Positions 48,162 through 58,115 of a DNA stretch of 64,000 bases are shown here, piece after piece (positions within the stretch are counted from its first letter, which is position 1; each line of letters opens with the position of its first letter). The notes below the pieces were generated by a model that made no database searches, was not told the origin of the DNA, and was given only the letters and a program-made list of their open reading frames with translations. The position numbers were made by a program, and so were the translations under genes. Source of the stretch: Peribacillus frigoritolerans (GTDB taxonomy: Bacteria; Bacillota; Bacilli; Bacillales; DSM-1321); assembly GCA_030562215.1 (NCBI GenBank), contig JAUPFL010000001.1, positions 2,158,501 through 2,222,500 on the forward strand, written 5' to 3'.

Positions 48162-49084
48162 TTAAGCCATTTTAGGACCTTTCCATGTCCAAGTGGCCAT
48201 CTTCTTTTAATTAATGGCAGCGAAAGTAAGCATCGTTTGCATCGACAATTTTTTAAGTCCCCTTAAAGTAGTCCAACGCATACCATGCTTTTCTTTTGCA
48301 TCTGCGAATACACGCTCAATCGTTTCTTTGCGTTTCGCATATATAAGTTTTACATCTTGATGATGACGCAGATGATCTGCTTCTTCCACATATGCTTGCC
48401 AGATATGCCGTGTCACTACTTTTTGATAGTCTTTGCTTTCAGTACCACTCTCAGGATCCGTAGTACTTTCTTTAATTGCTTTGGTTTCTTCCTTATCAAA
48501 TTTATCTGGTGGAAAAGGCTTCTTTCCATGGTTTTCACGATCTTGATTTATTTCATCTTGAAGACGTCCTTGATATGCTCGTGTTTCTTTGCGTACGATT
48601 TTCTTTTCAAATTTACGCTTATTCGCATTGGCTTTCACATGTGTGGAATCGACAAATATGTGTTTAGCACATATTAACTTTCTTTCAGCAGCTGTTATTA
48701 AGATGCGATAGAAAATCTGTTCAAACAGGTCTGTATCTTTAAAGCGTCGCTCATAATTTTTCCCGAACGTTGAGAAATGAGGTACTTTATCATGGAAACC
48801 ATAGCCTAAGAACCAACGGTAAGCCATATTTGTTTCAACTTCTTCAATCGTTTTACGCATGGAACGAATACCGAAGTTATATTGAATGAATGTCAGTTTA
48901 ACTAAGATAACTGGATCAATACTTGGGCGTCCTACCTCTGAATACATAACTATCACCAAGTCATAAATGAAAGTGAAGTCATGGAAGCCTCCATTTTACG
49001 AACCAAATGATTCGTCGGAACCAGTTGATCTAAAGTAATCATTTCAAGTTGATCTCGCTGATTAGAAGTATGCTTCGAAAGCAT
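48162..49084 (-). pseudogene. IS1182-family transposase, internally deleted and frameshifted
   Basis: The N-terminus MLSKHTSNQRDQLEMITLDQ and the segments SEVGRPSIDPVILVKLTFIQ and GYGFHDKVPHFSTFGKNYER are IS1182 hallmarks. The first catalytic Asp is in FVDSTHVKA and the Glu in ERVFADAKEKHG. Between TTDPESG and TESKDYQKVV roughly 120 residues are missing, including the usual DDE second Asp. One base is missing near 48977. A TAA at the ninth-from-last family codons (TTA to TAA) truncates the C-terminus at 48207 although LKKMATW-like sequence continues to 48162. It cannot encode an active transposase. Confidence 0.85.
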
Positions 49085-49170
49085 CCTCATCACCTCAAGT
49101 TTTAATAGTTCTATTTTAAAACAAAAAAGACTGTAGGCAAAAAGGAGTTCTATCTGAAATTTTAAACATA

Positions 49171-49300
49171 GTTGATTGGAACGGAAGGTGCGAGACTCCT
49201 GCGGGAATAGCGAGTCCAAGGGAGACCCCACAGGCGCAAGTGCGCCGAGGAGGCTCCCGGACCGCCCGCGGAAAGCGAGTGCCTGAAGTGGAAATCAACG
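49171..49300 (-). repeat. Family A repeat next to the IS1182 remnant
   Basis: GTTGATTGGAACGGAAGGTG, GCGAGACTCCTGCGGGAATA and GGACCGCCCGCGGAAAGCGA mark a full copy in the region upstream of the transposase. Confidence 0.75.
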
Positions 49301-49325
49301 TCAAAATTTGTACAAGCCCAAAAAA

Positions 49326-49365
49326 ACTGTAGACAAACTCGATTTTCATCGAGTTTGTCTACAGT
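49326..49365. repeat. 18-bp perfect inverted repeat
   Basis: ACTGTAGACAAACTCGAT and its complement around TTTC. The core CTGTAGACAAA also occurs near 7373 and 48055, so it belongs to the repeat/insertion environment. Confidence 0.6.
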
Positions 49366-49371
49366 TCTGAA

Positions 49372-49399
49372 ACGATGGGGTAAAAACCCCATCGTTTTT
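49372..49399 (-). terminator. Terminator, copy 2 of a duplicated hairpin
   Basis: Same AACGATGGGG/CCCCATCGTT stem and TAAAAA loop as at 48025-48052. The pair brackets the transposase and family A repeat. Confidence 0.65.
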
Positions 49400-49735
49400 T
49401 AGTCCATGGATTGGCTTGCATGGTTTGTGAGGATTTCAAGGTTTTCCATGGCGGCTTCCACTTTTTCCTTGTTGATATCAGGGAAAAAAAGTTGGATGTC
49501 TTCACCTTCTTTGACAGACTGGGCTGCAATCTGTTGAAGTTCCGCCTTATGTTCAACGGTCAGACCAATATCAACCAATGTCATCGGCAATTTAAGCTCC
49601 TAGTATATTGGAAGAAATCATTTGATTTCCTAGAATTTCCCTTCTAGCACAAGCTGGACTAAAATGCCATATGCCACTTTTTCCGGGCGATTATGCAATA
49701 ATCCTGGATTTTCATCCAGGTTAATTATTCCGATA
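49399..49735 (-). pseudogene. gldA: Remnant of glycerol dehydrogenase (gldA), C-terminal part
   Basis: Read without regard to stops, the minus strand gives LLHNRPEKVAYGILVQLVLE, then GKF-stop-EIK-stop-FLPIY-stop-ELK, then LPMTLVDIGLTVEHKAELQQ and onward to NHASQSMD. This matches the C-terminal third of GldA, including the HxxxEKVAYG metal-site region and the LPxTLxDIGL motif. Three in-frame nonsense codons (TAG, TGA, TAG) within 70 bases and the absence of the N-terminal two thirds show genuine decay, not homopolymer error. The frame from a TTG at 49590 with AGGAG upstream is open for 63 codons but is only the tail. Confidence 0.7.
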
Positions 49736-49833
49736 TTTCCTTGTCAAAAAGGTAAAGTGGTACTACATTTATTATAGTAAAGTTAAAAAAGGAAGATGAA
49801 ACTATTTTTGTACAATGATGGGGAGGAAATTGA

Positions 49834-50658
49834 ATGATAGAGATTAAGACGATAAATGATGTCGTTTGTGTGCATGGGACTCCTGGCGGGAACAAGGCGG
49901 GGATGAGTGTTTATGTCTTTTTAACGGATGGCCTATTGATAGATACTGGAGCACAGATTTTAATGGAAGAGCTCATTCCATTCTATGAGTCCGCAGACTT
50001 CGACTCAGTGGCCCTGACTCACTATCATGAAGACCATACTGGGGGCGCTGCATGGATACAGGAGCATAAAAAGGTCCCTCTTTTCATTCACCCGATGTCG
50101 GTTGAGGTTTGTGCAAAGGATGCAGTATATCCTGAATATCGTAAAGTTTTCTGGGGAAAGAGAGATGCCTTTAAAGCTGAGCCGCTAGGGAAGGCCATTC
50201 ATTCCCGTACCCAAACGTGGGAGCCGATTTTTACCCCAGGTCATGCAAAGGACCATATGGTGTATTTGAATCACAATAATGGCGTACTCTTTTCAGGAGA
50301 CCTTTTCGTAACCCCAAAAACAAAGCTTGTCTTACGGGAAGAGTCTGTTCCGGTCATCATCGATTCCATAAAAAGATTGCTTCAATATGACTTCGGGGAA
50401 GTGTTTTGCTGCCATGCTGGGTATGTTCCTGATGGGAAGGAAATGTTTCGGAAAAAACTTGATTATCTTGAAAATCTCCGAGGGGAAATTTTCCTCTTGC
50501 ATTCTCAAGGGCTGACCGTTCATGAAATCCAGCAGGTCGTTTTACCGAATCGCTATCCCCTTATCGAAATATCTGGGCATGAATGGGATTCAGAGCATAT
50601 CATTACATCGATATTAAACGAAAATGTTTTGAATGTGATGGAGAATGGAACTATTTGA
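49834..50658 (+). CDS. MBL-fold metallohydrolase
   Basis: A 274-residue metallo-beta-lactamase-fold hydrolase. The metal motif HYHEDHTGG is at about residues 63-71. Further ligands are in FTPGHAKDH and FSGDLFV, and a later His in CCHAGYVP. It opens with a beta-rich domain. Substrate unknown; no GloB or RNase J features are evident. GGGGAGGAAATTGA precedes the ATG. Confidence 0.85.
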   Translation: MIEIKTINDVVCVHGTPGGNKAGMSVYVFLTDGLLIDTGAQILMEELIPFYESADFDSVALTHYHEDHTGGAAWIQEHKKVPLFIHPMSVEVCAKDAVYPEYRKVFWGKRDAFKAEPLGKAIHSRTQTWEPIFTPGHAKDHMVYLNHNNGVLFSGDLFVTPKTKLVLREESVPVIIDSIKRLLQYDFGEVFCCHAGYVPDGKEMFRKKLDYLENLRGEIFLLHSQGLTVHEIQQVVLPNRYPLIEISGHEWDSEHIITSILNENVLNVMENGTI

Positions 50659-50719
50659 TTTTGTCTTTTAACGCTCTGACTGATATAAAGGAGGGCTCTC
50701 CATAAGAGCGCCCCCATTG

Positions 50720-50908
50720 TTATTTATTGATATTGGGATCTGTTTCATCATAAAAATCATGTGCTTCTTCGATGTTCTGAAGGTTAGCGACTTCATACAC
50801 ATTTCCGCCCGCCATTCCTTCATTGATGATACGGTCGATATCTAAATAAACGGAGTCCTTGCCATCATATTCGGTATCCTTCAAAAATGTCATTTTTTCT
50901 TTATCCAA
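50720..50908 (-). CDS. Small acidic protein (62 aa), unknown
   Basis: Starts with TTG after AGGAGG at eight bases. The sequence is acidic and hydrophilic: MTFLKDTEYDGKDSVYLDID, a Gly-rich NEGMAGGNVYEVANLQ, then NIEEAHDFYDETDPNINK. No membrane segment. It lies downstream of the YheE-like gene and the four ATP-grasp genes on the same strand. Family not recognised. Confidence 0.55.
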   Translation of the reverse strand: MDKEKMTFLKDTEYDGKDSVYLDIDRIINEGMAGGNVYEVANLQNIEEAHDFYDETDPNINK

Positions 50909-51027
50909 AATAAATCCCTCCTAGCCTTTTCTTTAGTTTAGGCAAAGGAGTTTTTTTATTCCGTTTAGCGATTTCATGAATGTATTGAGGGTTCATTCAT
51001 ATACATGGAAGATCATTAAATCATGTA

Positions 51028-51195
51028 TCATGCTTTTGAGTTTGGTTTCATCTGTTTCGAAGGCGGATTGGCTGTCCACTCGATGGATCCATCTTTATGA
51101 TACAATGCTTGGACTGCCTGCTTGTTGAAATAAAAGGAAATTTTCCATCCTGGCAGATTCTTATGCAATGGTGCCCATTGAAAATGGGTGATCAT
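51028..51195 (-). CDS. YheE-like small protein (DUF5342-type)
   Basis: A 55-residue protein, MITHFQWAPLHKNLPGWKIS followed by FYFNKQAVQALYHKDGSIEW. The PGWKISFYFN and YHxxGxIEWT pattern is that of B. subtilis YheE. The ATG at 51195 follows GGAGG by eight bases. It sits 63 bases downstream of the last YheC/YheD gene on the same strand, the order also found in B. subtilis (yheC-yheD-yheE). Confidence 0.65.
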   Translation of the reverse strand: MITHFQWAPLHKNLPGWKISFYFNKQAVQALYHKDGSIEWTANPPSKQMKPNSKA

Positions 51196-51258
51196 ATGTA
51201 TTACCTCCATATATACAGTTTCTCATTTAATTATAATGGAAAACGGCAGCTGGAGGTG

Positions 51259-52453
51259 TTATTTTATTGTCAGGTTGGGAAAAGTTAATTCAATGAAAAG
51301 ATTTTTTAAATGCAAAAGCCTGTTTGTTTCAATTTCCTCCTCATCGAATTGCATGGGCTTTGAGTTCACTTCGTATATGAAGAGCGCGCCCGATTCGTCT
51401 TCCCCTATATCAATGGAAAACTCTCCGAGAAACCCGATTTTTTTGAAAGTATCTCTCCGCATTTCTGGGCGATATTCGCTAATTTTAGATTCAGGCTTTT
51501 TGATTGCAGGTCTTGATAAGGAAAAAGCTTCCCGCCTCGGGGAGTGTGGGTGGTGATTTCCTGAGTTTGTGACATCCTTACCGCTTTGCCGGTCACTTTA
51601 TAAAAACCTTTTTCATAATGGACCAGAATCCGGTAATCATAACGATGTCCAACAAGTTTTTTTGGTGTGATCGCCTGTTGAGCAAGATAGCTCCTTTTTA
51701 ATAAATCCCTTTTTTCGTTTCCCAGAAGGATGCAAAATCCGGGAAGGACTCACTATGTTTTAAGCTATTGAACAATAGAGTATCATCATCATTTTTGATA
51801 ATGGTATAGATGCCTTTCCCTTGGCTTCCTTTGCATGGTTTAAGGTATATATGCCTGTAGGTCTCCAGGAAAGCATCAAGGCAACTGCTGTTTCGTAAGA
51901 TCATGGTGGGCGGAAGATGATTGGTGAGGGATCCATCTTCAACTAATGCTTCGAACATCACATATTTATCTATAAAACAGGGGTTGAATAGATTCATTCG
52001 GTAATCTTTAAAAAGTGTAATAAGATGTTGGAATTCCTCTGACGCCTCATAGCTCCTCGAGGGGATACGGTTATAGACGATGTCAGGGAAGGGCACTTTA
52101 CATTCGATCCACTTGTTTGAAATGGAGGAAAAAACATACCCTCTCATCGACTCGGAATGAAGGGCATTTCCTGTGAATACATACGCCAATATTCCATGTT
52201 TCAATAAATATAATGATAGGTCCCGAAAAAGGGTCAGGTTTCCACCCAAACCTGATTCCTTTTTGGGATTGGGAACAGTTAAAATTCCGACGGCAAGCAT
52301 CCGGTTACCCGGAAATATTGTGATTGGAATTAGAGGTTGATTCGAATGGTCCTTTTTATAGCTGATTTCTTCCTTGGCAGAGCCGGCGAAAAGTTCCGCA
52401 TTCTCATGAGTGTGGTACCAATTTCCAGTGGGGATATCGTAAAAAATGTTCAT
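51259..52453 (-). CDS. YheC/YheD-family ATP-grasp protein 1, frameshifted
   Basis: About 398 residues, spore-coat-associated YheC/YheD type with a C-terminal ATP-grasp ligase domain. DIVYNRIPSRSYEASEEF and FNPCFIDKYVMFEAL are family segments. HIYLKPCKGSQGKGIYTI is the ATP-binding loop and SIDIGEDESGALFIYEVNSK the Mg-binding end. Two missing bases (runs at about 51708-51713 and 51443-51449) split it; restored reads ETKKRDLLKRSYLAQQAI and LSKKIGFLGEF. Its start overlaps the stop of protein 2. YheC/YheD proteins are coat-associated in B. subtilis; ATP-grasp fold suggests peptide or amino-acid ligation, which is inferred. Confidence 0.82.
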
Positions 52454-53815
52454 TGCGGCACACTGATTGATTTCGTAATCGTCTGTTCCGTAAGATAAAT
52501 GGCATAATCAAGGCTTAGCTTTCTAGTCAGCAATTCGAAATCCTTGAGTTTTGGATGGGAGAAGATGGAACGTCCAGGTTTGGAATTGGCTTCAAACATC
52601 CAAACCTGCCCTTTTTTATCCAATCCAAAGTCAAATCCTATTTCTGCGATTATGCCGTCCAAGTTCTTTTCTATACTGTCACTTAAAATCAATGCTGCTT
52701 CCGATAGCTTTCGTTCGACTTCTTTCGCCTCTTCGCCATCTCCGAACAGTTCGGCAACCGTTTTGATGACACCCCGCTTTTAATATGGGTCGTGACACTG
52801 CCGGCGCCGGCGATCTTTGCGGCAATCGCGGTCACCTGCCATTTTCCATCACTGTCCTTGTTCGTATGGACCCGGAAATCCACTGGACGTTTTTCAGATC
52901 GAATTAATGGGATGCCCTGCTGTACGATAAGATTCTCTATCGGGCGGTCGTGAAAAATATGTTTAACGATGGATTCCAATGTCGAAAACCTTTGCAGTTT
53001 ATTTTCTTTTGCTTCATTTGTATAGCGGCAATAGTAAACATTCTCATGCTTATCATAAAGAATTTGGTGAATCCCTAGACCGAGGCTGCCGTGAATGGGC
53101 TTTATATAAACTTGCCGGTAATGGGAAAGAAGGGTTTCCACCACGGATATGGATTGAAATGGATACGTTTCCGGCAAATAAGGCAGTGCCCGCTCATCTG
53201 CGCATAACCTTTCATTTACATCCCATTTATTGAAAAATCCAGGGTTATACCATGGTATGGTATATTTTTTGAAATTTCTGCTTCACTTCTTTAGGCCCAT
53301 CACGGTTTTCCGTCAACCGATTTGGGAGCCGGTCATAGATGACATTGGGAAAAGGAAATTCATTAATGTGCCAGTCATCGTTATCAAATACATAGCCTTT
53401 GATTGTCTCCTCATCCCAATTGATTACATTCTCTCCAAAAACAAAGGGAATACAGCCTGTGGTCTTGCTAAGCGAAAGGAGCTTTGCGAAAAATTCCGAC
53501 CTCTCTCCCTAATGGTTTGTTTGAAAGGCCAGTGAAGCCTGAGGAAAAGATTCCGACAAGCGGTCCGATATGGATGCTCTTGCCGTATATGAATAAATGA
53601 AGGGGAATATCGGTATGATCGAATATTAGAGATTCCGCAAGACTTTCCGATAGCACGATTGATTGATTGACGGCCGGGTTTTGTTTGACGATGGCAGGAC
53701 ATGAATGTCGTCCGAAATAAATTAATTCAATCTCTGCCAAATCTCCTAGCTCTGAAGGGTAGTAGAGAACATTGCCAGGGATAGCGGCAATTTCGGCAGG
53801 ATAAGTCTTTCTCAC
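52450..53815 (-). CDS. YheC/YheD-family ATP-grasp protein 2, frameshifted
   Basis: About 455 residues. N-terminal domain with MRKTYPAEIAAIPGNVLYYP, linker with NVIYDRLPNRLTENRDGPKE, ATP-binding YIKPIHGSLGLGIHQI, and C-terminal FDFGLDKKGQVWMFEANSKP. Three missing bases (near 53513, 53251 and 52771) break it; restored stretches include KPLGERSEFFAKLLSLSKTT, HTMVYNPGFFNKWDVNERL and KSGGVIKTVAELFGDGEE. It starts with GTG at 53815, three bases after the stop of protein 3, and overlaps protein 1 by four bases. Confidence 0.82.
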
Positions 53816-53818
53816 TTC

Positions 53819-54887
53819 CTATTCACCTGCTTTCTGAAGCTGTTCGGCTAAATACTGGCTATACTCAAACGGTGCACGATGAATATCTTTCATGGTCTCC
53901 GGCTGTAGTGCCTGAATGATTTTCCTACCGGGCTTCGAGTTAATGTCCATTATCCATATTTGGCCTTTTTATCGATGCCAAGATCAATTCCCAACTCGAA
54001 TAATCTTTCAAAGACAGCTTCGGTTTCTACGGGCAGGGTGCGAAGGATATGCTGAATCTTTTGTTCGACTGCAATCGAAATCGTTTCCGGGTTTCTTTTG
54101 TTGAAGGTATCCAATGAAATGGCTTCCCCGCCTGTGGCAAGATTTGAAGTAATTCCATCTTTTTGTCCCATGCGAATTCCGCGGCCCCGTTCCATCCATT
54201 GATTCTTCTCGTTTTTTTGAAGTAAAATCCGTAAATCGAATGGCTCATTATTTTGGCTGCAAAGTTCCAAATATGGCTGGCAAAGGTAACGGTATCGATT
54301 TAATAAATGCTGCAGCCATTTGTTAAGCTGAGATTTGGAGGAGAATTGGCGGTCATATTTGGTGCCCTTTTTCGTCATGGAAACCAAAGTGCCGTCTTCG
54401 GTTTTTGAAAGGAGATAGATTCCTGTACCGCCTGCACCGAATTCAGGTTTGATGATGATTTTATCCAGGCGTTCCAAATGATCGGTAATATCTTCAGGTG
54501 TCGTCACTTGTACGGTCTCTGGAAAAAATGCCTGTAGGTGTGGATGGTTTTTAGGATTTGGTACACTCCCCACTTACCAGGAAGGCCCAGCCCTAAGAAA
54601 TTCGAGTTATCTTTTAACCAATCGATTTTGTGTCGCGTTTCCGTTGACTCACGGACTAAACCGTGAAAACAGCGATCATATACAAAATCAGGTAAATCAA
54701 AAGATGTGGCGATCCAAGTTTCGTTCTCGGCATCAAAATGCTCGCCCCTCACCTTTTTCAGATCCATATCAATATTATCCGGTGAAAATTTGCAAACTTT
54801 CATATTAAATGATTTAGCGGTTTTGGCTATTTCGGTGAAGTAGTTGTTTTCATGAGTATCCGACGCGGCCATTAATCCTATTAACAC
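53819..54887 (-). CDS. YheC/YheD-family ATP-grasp protein 3, frameshifted
   Basis: About 356 residues, shorter than its neighbours because it lacks most of the N-terminal domain. It opens MLIGLMAASDTHENNYFTEI. ATP-binding KIIIKPEFGAGGTGIYLLSK and Mg-binding end IDLGIDKKGQIWIMDINSKP, with Asp in place of the usual Glu. Two missing bases (run at 54548-54552 and near 53965) split it; restored reads QILKNHPHLQAFFPETVQV. The GTG start at 54887 follows GGAG at ten bases. Confidence 0.8.
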
Positions 54888-54903
54888 GTGCTAGCAACTC
54901 CTT

Positions 54904-56265
54904 TTATGGATGGTTTTCGCGGTTAAGGGCAAGCATGAAATCGATGATTGATTTTACTGATGGACGAAAGGTTTCATAGTTGCCTTGGAATTTTTTTGAA
55001 GGTTTTGAATTCACTTCGATGATCCATGGATGGGTATCGGTATCCAGTGCTAAATCAATCCCTAGCTCACCGAATGAATCGTCAAGGTTTTCGACTAAGG
55101 CCTGTGCAGTGTTTTTAGCCAGCCGTACAAGCTTTTGATATATGCGGCTGGCGTCCTGAATTTCAAATGCTTCTTTTAGAAAATCCGGCCCATTTTTCAT
55201 CAATCCGCCTTGTGCAAGATTGGAAACAATGGTACCAGGGTCCCCAATCCGGGCAACCATTGATGAAACTTTCCATTCAAGCTGATCGTTCCGGTGAAGT
55301 AGTATGCGGAAATCAACTTTTCTCTGATCTATTTCGAATAGGGAAATCCCTTTTTGAAGAATGAAGGATCGTTTTCTGGAAAATCTTTTTAAGGTTTCAA
55401 ACAACTTTTCATCCGTATCAGCAAAATGTACATTCTGGAGATGTCCGGATTGCTCGATTTTCCATTTTTCAGCTACTTGCGTTAATCTGCAAATATTCCT
55501 GCCTTGGCTGCCTGATGCGGGTTTAAAGTAGATTACCGAATGCTTTTCTATAAAACTCAAGAAAGATTCCTTTTCGTTAAACAGTATCGTCTCTGGCAAA
55601 TTTGGCAACAGCTCATCTTCTAGGATTAGCAGTTCATGTACATCATGTTTGGAGAGGAACCTTCCGTTGAACATCGGAATCGATCGTTCCTCCAGTTCAG
55701 TTTTAAACAGCTTGAAAGAATGTGATTGCTCAAGTTTCCGCGAATGTATCCGGTTATAAAATACATCAGGAATGGGGAGGCGAAAGGCTTTCCAGCCATC
55801 TTGCCCTGGCAGGTAGCCTTCCACAACACCATCTTGAAGAGACTGCAGTTTTACTAAATAGAAGGGGATGCCCTGCTGATTACAATATGTTTTCATTTCC
55901 TGATAAAATTTCTCCATCTCGCCGAATGTCCCGTCCTGCAAGGGAGTCTGGTTCATGAGTGAAGCGAAGAATGGGCCTATTTTAATCGATCTTCCTTCCG
56001 CATGGTATGAGACGGAGATTGGATCGGAAAAATCGGGTAAGGATAAAATTCGGTTCATATCATATGAAAGTTTCAATGTAGGCTGGGATGACGGAAATGG
56101 CTGGACAAGTACCGGGACCGAACGGCATCCAGCGATTATCGTTACGGGTTCTCCAAATTGAAGGCCCCATTCCTCAAATAGTTTTTCTTCGATAAACAAT
56201 AGCGCCTTCTTTCTAGTCTCTGCGGGATTTACCGTAATGTAAACTTTCTGATGGTTAATGTTCAT
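54904..56265 (-). CDS. YheC/YheD-family ATP-grasp protein 4
   Basis: A 453-residue intact member. N-terminal domain to about residue 120; family segment DVFYNRIHSRKLEQSHSFKL; MFNGRFLSKHDVHELL; ATP-binding VIYFKPASGSQGRNIC; VDFRILLHRND; and the Mg-binding end IDLALDTDTHPWIIEVNSKP. It is the first gene of the minus-strand run, followed by proteins 3, 2 and 1 with gaps or overlaps of a few bases, so the four are one operon. GGGGAATTATT precedes the ATG. Divergent from the yheB-like gene. Confidence 0.87.
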   Translation of the reverse strand: MNINHQKVYITVNPAETRKKALLFIEEKLFEEWGLQFGEPVTIIAGCRSVPVLVQPFPSSQPTLKLSYDMNRILSLPDFSDPISVSYHAEGRSIKIGPFFASLMNQTPLQDGTFGEMEKFYQEMKTYCNQQGIPFYLVKLQSLQDGVVEGYLPGQDGWKAFRLPIPDVFYNRIHSRKLEQSHSFKLFKTELEERSIPMFNGRFLSKHDVHELLILEDELLPNLPETILFNEKESFLSFIEKHSVIYFKPASGSQGRNICRLTQVAEKWKIEQSGHLQNVHFADTDEKLFETLKRFSRKRSFILQKGISLFEIDQRKVDFRILLHRNDQLEWKVSSMVARIGDPGTIVSNLAQGGLMKNGPDFLKEAFEIQDASRIYQKLVRLAKNTAQALVENLDDSFGELGIDLALDTDTHPWIIEVNSKPSKKFQGNYETFRPSVKSIIDFMLALNRENHP

Positions 56266-56401
56266 AATAATTCCCCGTTTGCACTAAGTTTGATATCCTT
56301 TAATAATTAAATGATGGGCAAAAGTGGATAACACATTCTATGATTTTTTAATTAGAAGGTGTCATCAAGCCTTTATTTCAGGCAATAAAAGGAGAAATTT
56401 C

Positions 56402-57540
56402 ATGGGTGAGTTTTGGGTAAAGATACTGTTTATGGTTGTCGTTGGTGCTGTAATAGGTGGCTTCACTAATTTATTGGCTATCAGAATGCTATTCAGACCG
56501 TATAAGCCAATCTATATTTTCGGGAAACAGCTGCCGTTGACACCAGGGTTGATTCCGAAGCGGCAGGATGAGTTAGCCAAACAATTAGGCAAATTGGTGG
56601 TCGATCATTTAATCACGCCAGAGAGCATTCAAAGTAAAGTCATCAATGATGCCTCTATACAGAATATGAAAATTTTCGTCCAGGCAGAAGTAAAGAAAGC
56701 ATTGTCCACGGAAAAAGTACCACTCAATTGCTTGATCAATTGGGAATGAAGAATTCTTCATTTACGTTAGAACAGCGATTACAAACATTCATTCTTGGTA
56801 AATATGAAACATGGTCGGAAGAGAACAGGACCAAGAGCTTGAAAGATATCGTCCCTCTGCACCTTCAGCAAAAAGCCCTCGACTCGATTCCTGATTTATC
56901 ACGCTTCATCGTGAAAAAGGGGAAGGAATATTTTGACAGTACAGAAGGCAAAAGCCGTCTTGAAGACATGTTGGATGATTTTTTCAAGGAACGTGGCAAG
57001 CTGATCAATTTAATTCAGATGTTCATTGGAAACGAAAAGTTAATTGATAAGATTCAGCCGGAAATCATTAAATTCTTTGAACAATCGAGAACGAATGATA
57101 TATTGTCAGTGATGATGGTGAAAGAGTGGAGAAATCTGGAGAAATGGGATGTAGAGAAAATTGAGGGACTGATAGGAAGAGAAACGATAAAACAATTGAT
57201 TACCGAAAAAACGGCTGAAATGCTGCCTGTCGCTTCGATCCTGAATAAGCCGGTTCGAGAATTGACTGCCAATTTCTCGGACATCATCGTGGAAAAGGGC
57301 GTCCCGATCTTTGTGGGTAAAGGTGCCGAGTACTTAATCAATCATTTTCAGCCGCTATTCCAAAAACTGCGTTTGGACGATATCGTGGAAGAACAGGTCT
57401 CGTCATTTTCAGTGTCCCGACTTGAGGAAATGGTCGTTTCCATCACTAAGAAGGAATTGTCGATGATTACATACCTTGGGGCCTTGCTTGGTGGAATCAT
57501 CGGTTTATTTCAAGGTTTAGTAACTGTTTTAATAGGATGA
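56402..57540 (+). CDS. YheB-like DUF445 membrane protein, frameshifted
   Basis: About 380 residues. N-terminal membrane segment [20 protein letters not shown], then [20 protein letters not shown] with [13 protein letters not shown] (the DUF445 signature), a long helical middle, and a C-terminal helix [20 protein letters not shown]. One missing A in the run at 56712-56716 splits it; restored reads [27 protein letters not shown] precedes the ATG at 56402. It is next to the YheA-like gene as in B. subtilis yheB-yheA; function unknown. Confidence 0.82.
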
Positions 57541-57613
57541 CGTGTAATTCTCAATCGGATTTGTTATAGTGGAAAAGGTGTAGGAATACAATGATTACCG
57601 GGAGGGGAAATAA

Positions 57614-57970
57614 ATGAGTAACGTATATGATGCAGCGTATGAAATGGAAAAGGCGATTAGGGCAAGTAATGAATATGCCGATTTGCAACGCTTATATGAT
57701 CTTGTGAATTCTGATGAAGCAACAAAAGGAATGTTTGAAAACTTCCGTAATCTTCAAATGTCATTGCAGCAAAAGCAAATGATGGGACAGGAGATTGCAC
57801 CGGAAGAGGTTGAGCAAGCACAAAAGACGGTACAGCTTGTCCAACAAAACCCAACCATTTCACAATTGATGGAAGCTGAACAACGGATGAGCATGGTCAT
57901 CGCAGACCTCAATAAAATTATCATGAAGCCGCTTGAAGATTTATATGGCTTGCCTGATCAACAGCAATAA
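57614..57970 (+). CDS. YheA/YlbF-family protein
   Basis: A 118-residue all-helical protein (MSNVYDAAYEMEKAIRASNE, ... QQKQMMGQEIAPEEVEQAQK, ... AEQRMSMVIADLNKIIMKPL). It matches the YheA/YmcA/YlbF family; the YlbF and YmcA members influence RNase Y and sporulation, but YheA's role is open. GGGAGGGG precedes the ATG. It follows yheB-like in the same orientation with a 73-base gap. Confidence 0.85.
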   Translation: MSNVYDAAYEMEKAIRASNEYADLQRLYDLVNSDEATKGMFENFRNLQMSLQQKQMMGQEIAPEEVEQAQKTVQLVQQNPTISQLMEAEQRMSMVIADLNKIIMKPLEDLYGLPDQQQ

Positions 57971-58115
57971 GCAGTTGGAGACTCCCTTCTATAATGGTTG
58001 GGGGTTTTTTGTTCCCTGAAAGCACAAGTGCAAGGATCGTGAACCACTATTTGTTCTATTCTCGAAATTTTAGTCATAAATTTTGAAAGAGGATACTACA
58101 GATGGGGAGATCAGC

